A stretch of DNA of 64,000 nt from Bacillus methanolicus (lineage in GTDB: Bacteria > Bacillota > Bacilli > Bacillales > Cytobacillaceae), in the NCBI RefSeq assembly GCF_008764295.1, contig NZ_VTQX01000002.1, positions 124,001 to 188,000 of the forward strand, given 5' to 3'. The notes under the pieces were generated by a model. That model saw nothing but the letters and a program-made list of their open reading frames with translations. It was not told the origin of the DNA and did no database searches. Positions 37,012-45,487 of this stretch are shown here, piece by piece. Within the stretch, counting starts at the first letter, position 1. Every line of letters starts with the position of its first letter. Made by a program: the position numbers and the translations under genes.

Positions 37012-37113
37012 TTTTTAAAATAAGAATCTGGATAATTCTGACTCCTGATGTTTGTTTTTCTTAATTAACCTTTCTTCGCATAAAATTAAGTCCACGATTT
37101 GTTTATGAAAACA

Positions 37114-37146
37114 AAAGAACAAGCTATAATGAATAGCTTGTTCTTT
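37114..37146 (-). terminator. Terminator of the recombinase operon
   Basis: Perfect 14-bp stem AAAGAACAAGCTAT / ATAGCTTGTTCTTT with a 5-base loop and T run, after the TnpC-like gene. Confidence 0.92.
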
Positions 37147-37191
37147 ATAAATTTTTGGATTCAACTATCCTCTAATTCCTTAGATTTTAAA

Positions 37192-37749
37192 TCAACTGAA
37201 GGATACAATTTTTTTATTATTCTGATCAGCAACTTCCTTACGCAATTTATTGTTTTCAATTTCTAATTTTTGAATATCCTTTTGTCTATCTTCTATTTGT
37301 TGGATAAGACGTTTATTTTCAGCTTCCAACTTTTCTATATATAATTTCATTTCGAAGCTGTCAACTACTTTCTGTCTTAATCCATCTATATACATGGAAA
37401 GCTCCCCTTTTTCACTTTTGAGCTTTTTAGTCCTATTTATATTCAAAATGTCGTCTTTTTCAATTTCTTGAATTCGTTTTTCAATATAGAGTTTTAATGT
37501 ATTTGTATTGAGGTTAATCTGGCTTCTTGGTACTTTTGCCCCCGATGAAACAGAGGAAATAGATAGTTTATTAGACTGCTTTATTTGTTCGTTTAATTGT
37601 CTTTGTTTCATACAGAACTTTTGTAGATATTCTTCTAACAAGATCAATTGATCCTGTATTTTTGTGCTACTAATTTCACTTAATTCACCAATACCATATC
37701 TTAGAGTGTTTTCATTTACACACTCTTTAAGTTCAATGTCGATGCCCAT
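37192..37749 (-). CDS. TnpC-like coiled-coil transposition protein
   Basis: A 185-residue protein, last in the recombinase operon, overlapping the preceding gene by 34 bp. The middle has a small putative helix-turn-helix (SSGAKVPRSQINLNTNTLKLYIEKRI), and the C-terminal third is a long coiled coil (FEMKLYIEKLEAENKRLIQQ and onward to about 178). Position, size and this combination resemble TnpC of Tn554 and the related DUF6262 proteins, which assist the recombinases. AAGGAGATTACCAA precedes the ATG. It has no recombinase catalytic residues. Confidence 0.7.
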   Translation of the reverse strand: MGIDIELKECVNENTLRYGIGELSEISSTKIQDQLILLEEYLQKFCMKQRQLNEQIKQSNKLSISSVSSGAKVPRSQINLNTNTLKLYIEKRIQEIEKDDILNINRTKKLKSEKGELSMYIDGLRQKVVDSFEMKLYIEKLEAENKRLIQQIEDRQKDIQKLEIENNKLRKEVADQNNKKIVSFS

Positions 37750-39593
37750 TTGGTAATCTCCTTGTTAACATTTTCAATATCGGAAATTATGATTTTTAAT
37801 TGTGGGTAAGAAGATAAAATGAATTCTTTTCCTTTCTCGTTCAAAATAGAAAGAAGTAATTCATGCTCTTGTAAAACCCGGTTTTGATAAAACTTAATTA
37901 AAGAAGAAAATTCATTCTCATAATCCCTTTGATACTTTGAGTCCTGTTGAACTAATTCTTTGTTATGTTGAACGATTTTTGACTTATCAATAAATCGTTT
38001 ATAGGTGAAATCAAACGATTCAATATTAGGTACTTTTGGACTTAGAAAATACCATTTTTCAAAGGTTGCAAGACGATATTGACGCTCACACAACATTCCT
38101 AAATGTTTAGTACATACCCCAACAACGCTTTCACGTAAGGGGTTATATTTTAATGTATTGATAATTTCATCAATATCTTTAAAAATATTGAATTTCTTCT
38201 TTTTGAGAAATTTATTAATCTCTTCATATGCTTTTATTAATTCTGGTTCTGATAGTTCTTTTTTTATCAAGTGATTTTGATTGTTTAGTTCCAAACCTAA
38301 AGAAGTTCCATCATTCGTTGCCCGTTGAAATAGTGTTTCCTTTATAAGTTCATCTCTAAAATAGTGCTTTGTCATTTCTTCAGTCAAATGATTCATATGC
38401 TCTCTTATCCATTGCAAACTAACTTTATCTTTTAGAATATTAGCAACGGCTACTCTAAATTGATGTGGATTTAAAGTATAAATAGTATCACCTTTTTTGG
38501 GGACATTTGGTAAGGTTTTTGGGATTGTACTCTTTAAATAGCTGTCAATCTTCAGTAAATGAATTTGGGCTTTTTCATATTCAGATATACGATCAAACAA
38601 TTCATTTTGATTTCTATAAAAAAAGGCATCAAAGAGATAATCAAATGTTGTCCGACCATATATCTTATTAAACTTGTTCAAAAATAGATAATTGGTGCTT
38701 CCCTTTTTTCTCCTGTCTTTTGAAAGTTTCACAAGAATCTGATAAGCCTGTACAGTTTCAGGAAAAGCGATTGTTTTAGTCCATTTGCCATTATTTTCAG
38801 CAGTTGTTTTAAAAGTAAAAAATTCAAGTATGAATGCTTTTGCTTTTTTGTTTAAGATTGTAATGTCCTTTAATTTACCAGCTTCTAATCTGTGAAGTTC
38901 TCCTTTTCTCATTCCTGTGTGGGATAAAATAACAATTAGACACGCCATCATTCGATCTTGTTTTCTAAGGCTTTCATCCTTCATATCTTTTAAGGCACAT
39001 TTAACAACAAGATTAAAAATTCTTTTTGGGATATTTGGTGTTTTACGAACCTCTTTTTCCGCTTTTCTTTCTGCTATTGGAACAGTAAGTATCTTTTGAA
39101 ACTCCGATAAATCTATGTCACATCCAGCGAATTGAACTTCCTGCAAAAATCTCCCAACACTTTTAAGGAGCGTTGATAGATAGTTTTTTGTTAAATTACT
39201 TTTTTTAAGAGTTTCTACATATTCCTTAATGATCTCTGGTGTTAGGTATCTTAAATCATACATAAATTTTTCTTTTTCCAGATAAAAAATGAATCTTTTT
39301 ATATCATTGAATCTGCTATAAACTGTACTGTTTCTATTTCGTTTATTAAACAGCTCACGCAGCATAATTTTTTTCAATAATACTCTAAACATTTTTGACT
39401 TGATAGGGGAAAAATCAAGTGGGTGTGCCTTTGGGTGTAGTTTATCGGCAATCTCCCATCTATTATCAGAAAACCTCAAATTTGTCCTAATCAAGAGGGG
39501 GGGTTCATCAATAAAATCACTTTCTAGGTAATTCTGTTGCCCGGATAAAGTACTTGCATTATCTATATTCCACTCTATTTTCTCAGTGTTCAT
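37716..39593 (-). CDS. Tyrosine recombinase 3 of the transposon, TnpB-like
   Basis: A 625-residue tyrosine recombinase. Catalytic residues seem complete: first Arg in HTGMRKGELHRLE (about 226), Lys in FFTFKTT, His-x-x-Arg in NPHQFRVAVANIL (about 377), His in REHMNHLTEEM and the nucleophile Tyr in TKHYFRDE (about 409). An N-terminal SAM-like DNA-binding region (about 85-185) precedes it, and about 200 C-terminal residues include a CTKHLGMLC pair (about 493). Size and layout are those of TnpB of Tn554. GGAGGGGAAAA precedes the ATG; it overlaps the upstream gene by 11 bp. Confidence 0.85.
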   Translation of the reverse strand: MNTEKIEWNIDNASTLSGQQNYLESDFIDEPPLLIRTNLRFSDNRWEIADKLHPKAHPLDFSPIKSKMFRVLLKKIMLRELFNKRNRNSTVYSRFNDIKRFIFYLEKEKFMYDLRYLTPEIIKEYVETLKKSNLTKNYLSTLLKSVGRFLQEVQFAGCDIDLSEFQKILTVPIAERKAEKEVRKTPNIPKRIFNLVVKCALKDMKDESLRKQDRMMACLIVILSHTGMRKGELHRLEAGKLKDITILNKKAKAFILEFFTFKTTAENNGKWTKTIAFPETVQAYQILVKLSKDRRKKGSTNYLFLNKFNKIYGRTTFDYLFDAFFYRNQNELFDRISEYEKAQIHLLKIDSYLKSTIPKTLPNVPKKGDTIYTLNPHQFRVAVANILKDKVSLQWIREHMNHLTEEMTKHYFRDELIKETLFQRATNDGTSLGLELNNQNHLIKKELSEPELIKAYEEINKFLKKKKFNIFKDIDEIINTLKYNPLRESVVGVCTKHLGMLCERQYRLATFEKWYFLSPKVPNIESFDFTYKRFIDKSKIVQHNKELVQQDSKYQRDYENEFSSLIKFYQNRVLQEHELLLSILNEKGKEFILSSYPQLKIIISDIENVNKEITKWASTLNLKSV

Positions 39594-42009
39594 TTTTCCC
39601 CTCCATAATCGAATACATTTTTGCTAAGTAACTTCCATACAACTCCATCAAACCTGAATAAAAGTTCCTCTCAGCCACTGAGGTCGCATTTTCTTTATTT
39701 TTTTTATAAACTTTCATTTTCTCTTCAAAATAAGAACTTCGTTCAATAGTTGTTACAAACTTTTTACAAGTCAAACATTTATAAAAACTTTCTTCGTCCA
39801 GTCCAACTTTTATACATGATTCACTTGCACAATTACCCGCACCATCTTGAACAGGTGGTAAGTTTTTAACTGATTCAATATCAACAACTTCTCCCTGTAA
39901 TTCATCATCCAAAATTGAAACTTCATAAAGTGCCTCAACATACCGTTTTGTATTCTCTCTATCACGATAATGTTTAGCTGCAACTCCGGCTGTGTTTCCT
40001 GTGATTACGCCAACCTCTAATGTTGAAATAAGACCATCCTCAACCATTTGCCAAGCTCTCTCAATATATGTATCTCGTAAATTATTAGGGCTGTACTGTA
40101 ATCTAATTTTCTCTTGATCATATAAGTTCTTACAAACTTCTGTAAATAAATGAATAAATCTTCCCTTTATTCTAATCACTTTATTATCAAGATAGTAATG
40201 ACTACAAATAAAAATATATTTTTTTAAAGGTGAATCTGCTTTTTCATAAATTGCTTGAGTTAGTTTTAAAGCCCTTTCAATTAATCGAATATGTTCTATC
40301 ATGAAGATCTCTGTCTTATATTTTCTTCCAGAAGTCTTAGAGTAATATTTAATTGTGCCAAATTCCCCACTATCATCAATTGATACAATGCAATCTCTTT
40401 CTAATCCCAATATCTCACCGTGACGAAGTTTTGTTTCAATAGATAATTGTAAAACAATTAATAATGTTTCATCTTCTTTAGTCTTTACTCTTCGAGTAAA
40501 TTCCTTTTGTATTTCGGTAAAGTCTTCTGATGGAATTGGAATTCCACCCTTATTTTCAATTTGAATTGAACTGAATTGGTCAATACTCAACATAGTAATG
40601 CTATATTTACGTTGAATATGTTTTAGATAACTGCGTATGATAACAATTCGTGATTTGGTTGTTTTATCGTTGTAATTTTCATTTGATATGAGACTTGCAT
40701 GATAATAAATTAAAAATCTGTTTGAAAAAGGATTAACCTCACTTGAACCCAATAGTTTGTCGGATACCGTTAATGAAGGTTTTAAGGTTAATACTTTCAT
40801 TTCATCTTGATAATACATTTCTGCTTGGTTTAAAAAGTCTACTAAGACATAAAAATGGTTGTAAGTACCTCGATATGTCAAATCAGATTTCCATATGTAA
40901 TCTTTTAAGTCTTCTCTAAATTCGATATTGTGTACCTTCTCAAAGTTCATAAAGGAATTATTAATGTTTCCTATGTGAGTTCCACTTTTATTAAGGTCAG
41001 CAACAACAAACCACTTATCGCTTTCAGAATAGTCGCCTATTCCATTGGTGTTTACAACCTCATAGCCCTCTTCAAGACTTTTTTGATATAGGTTGTGTGT
41101 GAAAAGATCTCTGTTGAAAAAAAACGAATTGAATAACCTTTCTCCTGTTTCTTCTAAATACATATCATCTATGTATCTATAAAACATTGAGAGAAAAGGG
41201 TAGGCTTCACGTCTTCCAAGAGGATTATATTCATCATTCATGCGATTAAAATAGATCAATTGCTCTTTAAACGTTTTCTCGTTAAAATCCTCAAATCTAT
41301 TAATTTTGTAGCCACTTAAACTATCCTCAAATAATGTAGTCATTACTCTATGTTGGATGGTAAATTTGAAACCGCTTTGTTGATCAAAAATCTCTAAAAA
41401 ACTTTTCACAATACTAAATAAAAACTTATTATCCGTAGGCATAAAAAAATTGCCGTACATGAACTTATTATGAGCGTAATAACCTATCTGTATAATTTGT
41501 CCAACCTTTGAATTAATCGGAAAATTGGTACTGATTCTTTCAATAAAAGGAGTTATATTAAGTTTTTTCTTACTTCTCAATTCAAACTCATATGGCAAGA
41601 ACAGATTTCTATAATTTACTATAAACAACTTCACTTCGGGATTCTTAATCACATCAAAAGAGATGATATTTTGATATAAATTGCTAATCAGCTCTCTTGA
41701 TGTTTGGGAGAAATTACCAAGTTTAGAGATTTCATGAAAAATGAAACAATAATTTTCCCAATTAAAATCCTCTTGGCTTCGTATGTATTTTCCGATAATT
41801 AACAAAAATTTTTTGATATACAATAATTTCAAGTTTCCTCTTTTTGCTTTGAATTTCCGTTTCATCAGAATGTCGCAAGTATCCTTAGTTTGAAGCCATT
41901 CCCAAAGTAAATTTTTTATTTGCAAATCGGATTCAAGAGATGCAATTATTGAGATAATGGTCTCGTTTTCAATGTCAGTATAATAATCATTTGTTTTTGT
42001 CTTTATCAT
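39583..42009 (-). CDS. Tyrosine recombinase 2 of the transposon, atypical active site
   Basis: An 808-residue protein with a recognisable tyrosine-recombinase domain: first Arg in ETKLRHGEILGLE (about 529), Lys in YYSKTSGRK, second Arg in NNLRDTYIERAW (about 642), and Tyr in AAKHYRDREN (about 681). The usual His before the second Arg and the His/Trp of the GH motif read Asn here (NNLR; GNTAG). A four-cysteine cluster follows (CASESC ... CLTC, about 725-750), as in TnpB of Tn554. The N-terminal 450 residues are not recognised. It overlaps genes on both sides (23 and 11 bp). Confidence 0.8.
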   Translation of the reverse strand: MIKTKTNDYYTDIENETIISIIASLESDLQIKNLLWEWLQTKDTCDILMKRKFKAKRGNLKLLYIKKFLLIIGKYIRSQEDFNWENYCFIFHEISKLGNFSQTSRELISNLYQNIISFDVIKNPEVKLFIVNYRNLFLPYEFELRSKKKLNITPFIERISTNFPINSKVGQIIQIGYYAHNKFMYGNFFMPTDNKFLFSIVKSFLEIFDQQSGFKFTIQHRVMTTLFEDSLSGYKINRFEDFNEKTFKEQLIYFNRMNDEYNPLGRREAYPFLSMFYRYIDDMYLEETGERLFNSFFFNRDLFTHNLYQKSLEEGYEVVNTNGIGDYSESDKWFVVADLNKSGTHIGNINNSFMNFEKVHNIEFREDLKDYIWKSDLTYRGTYNHFYVLVDFLNQAEMYYQDEMKVLTLKPSLTVSDKLLGSSEVNPFSNRFLIYYHASLISNENYNDKTTKSRIVIIRSYLKHIQRKYSITMLSIDQFSSIQIENKGGIPIPSEDFTEIQKEFTRRVKTKEDETLLIVLQLSIETKLRHGEILGLERDCIVSIDDSGEFGTIKYYSKTSGRKYKTEIFMIEHIRLIERALKLTQAIYEKADSPLKKYIFICSHYYLDNKVIRIKGRFIHLFTEVCKNLYDQEKIRLQYSPNNLRDTYIERAWQMVEDGLISTLEVGVITGNTAGVAAKHYRDRENTKRYVEALYEVSILDDELQGEVVDIESVKNLPPVQDGAGNCASESCIKVGLDEESFYKCLTCKKFVTTIERSSYFEEKMKVYKKNKENATSVAERNFYSGLMELYGSYLAKMYSIMEGKNEH

Positions 42010-43360
42010 AAGTCTCTTTGTACCTTTCGTTGTTTTTCCTCAATAATTCTACTTTATCTTCATCATCAGGATTATAATAGGCTTCACAACTTTTCGGACT
42101 GGCATGACGAAGTTCTTTTTGCAGTTCTAAAATTTGCATTCCACTTTTAACTCGTTTCATAGCGAAAGCATGTCGAAAACGATGGCTTAAATTAGTAGAT
42201 TTAGAACCTTTATCTACATGAATCCCTGCTTCTTTAAAAATCCCCCGAAGAACATACCCCCATCCAGCCTGTGTAATAGGAGTATAGTGTTGGTGATTTA
42301 AAAAGATATATTGATTCTCATTGTTTACAAGGTGAGTCGTACTAACCCTGTCTGCTACTGCATTATTTTTTAGGTTTTCCCTTTTAATTGGACTTTTACT
42401 TAAAAGAATGTCATCTCTCGATTCGTCTATGTATTCTTGAATCAATTCTGCCATTTCTTCTTCAATTAGAACCGTCTGGTATCCAAGGTGATTACCTTGT
42501 TCTCTATACCAAGCATCATTATATTCATCTTTCGATGTAGGAGTTATAACCCCTTTGGCCCTTTGTGTGGGCTTGTCAGACATTCTATCACGGATGATGA
42601 GGTTATAATAACCTTCTTTATATGATGGCACTATATCTTCAAATGTTAGCCCTAAAACCTCTCCTATACGCAGCCCATAATTATACATCAAATCAATAAT
42701 CACTTTTTCACGTATCCCATAGCTTCTTTCAATTACATCCATAATTCTTTCGTATTGATATGGCTTTATGTATTTCGGAACAGATTGTTGCTTAAATACT
42801 TTTTTATTTGCCTTGTATCGTTCCTGAGTCCCTTTATGTGCATGTGCAAAGAATCCATTACCTATAGTTGTACCTATTTTTATCGTTTCAAACAAAAATG
42901 AATCTGTTATGCCATACATTTTCTCTAAAAAATTTCTATAAACATTTAGATAGTTGTTATATGTCTGATTGTCTCGTCTAACTCGGAGATCAACACTCCA
43001 TACACTACCCTCTTTTTTCCCCCCTTCTAAAAACAAGCGTAGATCCCTAATATCACCGCTAGTTAAATTTTGCGGATTATCAATATGTACAAGTTCCAAA
43101 AAGGAGTAGAACACCTTTAAAGCTGAAAAAGCAGTTTCTCTTTTTTTATATTTGTCATCGCCAATCTTTTCATTCAAATAGATATTGGCATCTTCTATTA
43201 AGTTTCCTTTTAAATCTGTAATTATGAAGTAAGTTTTCCTTCTTACGGTTGATAGCTTTATAAAGCCAATCATCCCAAACTTTTGGATAAGCTCATTATT
43301 ACTGTCGTATCGTTCATAAACTGTTCCTAACGATGTTTGTCTATCCTTAATTACACCCAT
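41987..43360 (-). CDS. Tyrosine recombinase 1 of the transposon, TnpA-like
   Basis: A 457-residue site-specific recombinase, first gene of the operon. The core-binding domain spans about 65-200; the catalytic domain has Arg in YNYGLRIGEVLGL (about 230), HRFRHAFA (about 393), His in KELRHASPKS and nucleophile Tyr in CEAYYNPDDED (about 428). All key positions look intact. It resembles TnpA of Tn554 in order and is somewhat longer. GGGGG lies nine bases before the ATG. A short GC-rich leader precedes it, and the transposon end lies 190 bp upstream. Confidence 0.88.
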   Translation of the reverse strand: MGVIKDRQTSLGTVYERYDSNNELIQKFGMIGFIKLSTVRRKTYFIITDLKGNLIEDANIYLNEKIGDDKYKKRETAFSALKVFYSFLELVHIDNPQNLTSGDIRDLRLFLEGGKKEGSVWSVDLRVRRDNQTYNNYLNVYRNFLEKMYGITDSFLFETIKIGTTIGNGFFAHAHKGTQERYKANKKVFKQQSVPKYIKPYQYERIMDVIERSYGIREKVIIDLMYNYGLRIGEVLGLTFEDIVPSYKEGYYNLIIRDRMSDKPTQRAKGVITPTSKDEYNDAWYREQGNHLGYQTVLIEEEMAELIQEYIDESRDDILLSKSPIKRENLKNNAVADRVSTTHLVNNENQYIFLNHQHYTPITQAGWGYVLRGIFKEAGIHVDKGSKSTNLSHRFRHAFAMKRVKSGMQILELQKELRHASPKSCEAYYNPDDEDKVELLRKNNERYKETYDKDKNK

Positions 43361-43386
43361 ATAGTTTTACCCCCAAGGTATAAGGT

Positions 43387-43440
43387 CCTCGGTCTATCGA
43401 CCTGCGGATACGCCTCCCGCTGTGGGCTACGTCCCCATCC
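43387..43440 (-). promoter_or_regulatory. GC-rich structured leader of the recombinase operon
   Basis: In otherwise AT-rich DNA, 54 GC-rich bases hold three short stems in a row: GGTC-TATC-GACC (43391-43402), GCGG...CCGC (43404-43420) and TGGG...CCCA (43423-43437). It ends about 25 bases before the tnpA-like start. A role in translation control or recombinase binding is conceivable. Confidence 0.4.
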
Positions 43441-43550
43441 AACTACAAATAGAACCTTTATGTTTTTCTTTATAAATGGATATAGACAATAACCCCACTA
43501 ATCATAATTATAGAACACCATAAAAAAATATCCTATACTTTCTTGAAATC

Positions 43551-43576
43551 ATGTACAGATACTTGGCTTTTCATAA
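43551..43576 (-). repeat. Transposon terminal inverted repeat, recombinase end
   Basis: Reading inward on the minus strand: TTATGAAAAG, ten bases, TGTACAT. It directly abuts the CCT of ysdA (43577-43579). Partner of 33681-33706. Confidence 0.8.
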
Positions 43577-43734
43577 CCTGCCGTCATCCCGAGAGCACCA
43601 CCTATTAGCGCTACCGTCCATAATGTTTTTTCACTAATACGATATTCATTTTTCTTTGCCCTTTGCTTATCACTATACATGAGATAAAGTCCAATCACAT
43701 TGATTGCTACTATGTAGATTATCGCTTCTAGCAT
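43577..43734 (-). pseudogene. ysdA: 5' half of ysdA, cut off by the transposon
   Basis: Encodes the first 53 residues of host YsdA: a span (EAIIYIVAINVIGLYLMY), the DUF1294 loop SDKQRAKKNEYRISEKTLW and VALIGGALGMTAG. It then runs into element DNA, adding YEKPSICT and a stop at 43549. AAAGGAATGAAAAGG precedes the ATG. The remainder of the gene is at 33569-33677. In B. subtilis ysdA follows rplT, as here. Confidence 0.92.
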
Positions 43735-43765
43735 TCCTTTTCATTCCTTTCTCAAAAGATACATA

Positions 43766-43797
43766 AAAGCCATCCTCTCACTGGAGAGAATGGCTTT
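43766..43797 (-). terminator. infC-rpmI-rplT terminator
   Basis: AAAGCCATCCTCTC / GAGAGAATGGCTTT stem with one mismatch and a 4-base loop, just after rplT. Confidence 0.82.
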
Positions 43798-43841
43798 ATT
43801 GAAATAAGTGAGAGCGACGGATGTCGATTTTCACCTATATT

Positions 43842-44201
43842 TTATTTGCTTAAGTTTTGCTTTGCAACTGATGCTAATTCAGCAAATGCTTTTTCATCTG
43901 AAACAGCTAAATCAGCTAACATTTTACGGTTTACTTCGATACCAGCTTGCTTTAAACCAAACATTAAACGGCTGTAAGAAAGTCCGTTCATGCGAGCTGC
44001 AGCATTGATACGAGTAATCCAAAGCTTACGGAAGTCGCGCTTTTTCTGGCGACGATCACGATAAGCGTACATTAATGATTTCATTACTTGTTGGTTAGCA
44101 ACTTTATATAATGTATGTTTTGAACCGAAATAACCTTTAGCTAATTTTAAAACCTTTTTACGACGTTTGCGAGTAACTGTACCGCCTTTTACACGTGGCA
44201 T
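43842..44201 (-). CDS. rplT: 50S ribosomal protein L20
   Basis: A 119-residue ribosomal protein that binds 23S rRNA early in 50S assembly. The highly basic N-terminal extension ([20 protein letters not shown]) and the globular part ([33 protein letters not shown]) are typical. In Bacillus, L20 also represses its own operon by binding the infC leader, which is present at 45100-45255. Last gene of infC-rpmI-rplT. Confidence 0.98.
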   Translation of the reverse strand: MPRVKGGTVTRKRRKKVLKLAKGYFGSKHTLYKVANQQVMKSLMYAYRDRRQKKRDFRKLWITRINAAARMNGLSYSRLMFGLKQAGIEVNRKMLADLAVSDEKAFAELASVAKQNLSK

Positions 44202-44228
44202 TCTATTTCCCTCCTATATTCCTCAGTT

Positions 44229-44429
44229 TTACTTAAGGTTGACTAATAAATTACGGATGCGCTTGTAATCGCCAGAAGAAACAAGAGTTCCTTTGCGAAG
44301 CTTACGCTTTTGTTTTTGAGATTTGTTAGCAAACATATGACTTCTGTATGCATGAGAACGCTTCAGTTTACCAGATCCTGTTCTCTTGAAACGCTTTGCA
44401 GCGCCGCGGTGAGTTTTCATTTTTGGCAT
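44229..44429 (-). CDS. rpmI: 50S ribosomal protein L35
   Basis: A 66-residue basic protein of the large subunit, with the family pattern [20 protein letters not shown], then [17 protein letters not shown]. It lies between infC and rplT with short spacers (17 and 27 bp), in the universal order of this operon. Confidence 0.98.
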   Translation of the reverse strand: MPKMKTHRGAAKRFKRTGSGKLKRSHAYRSHMFANKSQKQKRKLRKGTLVSSGDYKRIRNLLVNLK

Positions 44430-44446
44430 TTGGAATTTCCTCCTTA

Positions 44447-44962
44447 TTACTTTTCGTTTTTAGGGGCAAGCATCATAAACATGCTTCTTCCGTCCATCTT
44501 TGGATGAGATTCAACAGTTGCAACCTCTTTACAGCTTTCCGCAAAACGGACTAAAACACGTTGACCGATTTCTTTATGAGTAATGGCACGACCTTTAAAT
44601 CGAATCGATGCTTTTACCTTATCGCCTTTTTCTAAAAATTTAATGGCATTTCGTAGCTTTGTATTAAAGTCATGCTCATCAATTGTTGGGCTTAAACGAA
44701 CTTCTTTAACATTGATAATCTTTTGGTTCTTACGTGCTTCTTTTTCCTTCTTCTGTTGTTCGAATTTAAACTTACCGTAGTCCATAATACGAGCTACTGG
44801 CGGTTTCGCATTCGGTGCAACAAGCACAAGATCCAAGTTCACACGTGCAGCAATTTCAAGTGCTTCGTTCTTTGACTTAATTCCAAGCTGCTCGCCATTT
44901 TGATCAATAAGACGAACTTCTCGGGCACGAATACCTTCATTCAATAACATGTCTTTGCTAAT
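44447..44962 (-). CDS. infC: Translation initiation factor IF-3
   Basis: Binds the 30S subunit, prevents premature 50S joining and checks the start codon. I place the start at ATT (44962), giving [20 protein letters not shown], 171 residues, because GGAGG lies nine bases upstream and B. subtilis IF-3 also begins SKDM from ATT. A rare non-AUG start allows IF-3 to repress its own translation. An ATG four codons later lacks a good site. Body: N-domain to about 80 (ARIMDYGKF), lysine-rich linker, C-domain [16 protein letters not shown]. Confidence 0.95.
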   Translation of the reverse strand: MSKDMLLNEGIRAREVRLIDQNGEQLGIKSKNEALEIAARVNLDLVLVAPNAKPPVARIMDYGKFKFEQQKKEKEARKNQKIINVKEVRLSPTIDEHDFNTKLRNAIKFLEKGDKVKASIRFKGRAITHKEIGQRVLVRFAESCKEVATVESHPKMDGRSMFMMLAPKNEK

Positions 44963-45099
44963 AGTTAGACACCTCCAAGAATTTTTACGAACACAACGTT
45001 TGGGTCAAGAATTTTCCAACATAAACGATCAATAATTGCACCGATTCCAAATCATCCATGACTCAGGAGTTGAATCGCAGTGTTTACCTTAATTCGCAA

Positions 45100-45255
45100 A
45101 TAAAAAAGTGTGGATGCATGAAACACCCACACTTTACGAAAACAAACGTAAACAAATAATTATGTTCGTAAAACCTGCCAACTGCGCTTTTGCGTCAATC
45201 AGGTGAGAAGCGGGTGCTTCTTCTTTTCCCTAAACTCGTATTCAGTTACCTAACT
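45100..45255 (-). ncRNA. L20 leader with attenuator, infC operon
   Basis: Part of the 525-bp gap between infC and thrS. The minus-strand leader contains CTTCTCACCTGATTGACGC and TTGGCAGGTTTTACG, characteristic of the Bacillus L20 leader, then a terminator AAAGTGTGG / CCACACTTT (45135-45105) with a T run. L20 binding to the leader favours termination upstream of infC. Confidence 0.88.
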
Positions 45256-45284
45256 ATTTTACAATAATCGATGTTACCTGTCAA
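45256..45284 (-). promoter_or_regulatory. infC operon promoter
   Basis: TTGACA (45284-45279) and TAAAAT (45261-45256) with a 17-bp spacer, directly upstream of the L20 leader. Confidence 0.85.
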
Positions 45285-45487
45285 TGTAACACTTCTTGTT
45301 TCAAGCAACTATCTAAATTGCAATGACAAAAAATATCTTATCAAAATTTTAAGAGCTTGGCAACAACTTTTTTATTTTGACTGGATGCAATGTTTCGTAT
45401 TTTTTTAGAATACGAGCTAAGGCCTTCATTTCTTTATTCCATCAACGGAAGGACACAATTAAATCAGCCCCCACACATAAAATAAGC

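Larger units (their letters stand above)
33678..43576 (-). mobile_element. Tn554-like transposon with cad cargo, inserted in ysdA
   Basis: A 9.9-kb insertion bounded by the two halves of ysdA. The ends carry 26-bp imperfect inverted repeats and are each flanked by CCT. In order from 43.4 kb leftwards it holds three overlapping tyrosine recombinase genes, a TnpC-like gene, a terminator, divergence-free cadC-cadA with its own operator, and at the far end a DUF1294 gene on the plus strand. Recombinase operon at one end, passenger genes at the other and no target duplication beyond 3 bp match the Tn554 family, one member of which (pseudo-Tn554 of SCCmec) also carries cadmium resistance. Exact ends are uncertain by a few bases. 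Confidence 0.88.

Noticed and set aside
43549-43734. A complete 61-residue DUF1294 gene
   Set aside because: The last eight residues are transposon sequence and the missing FRHKT half lies at 33569-33677, so it is a disrupted gene.
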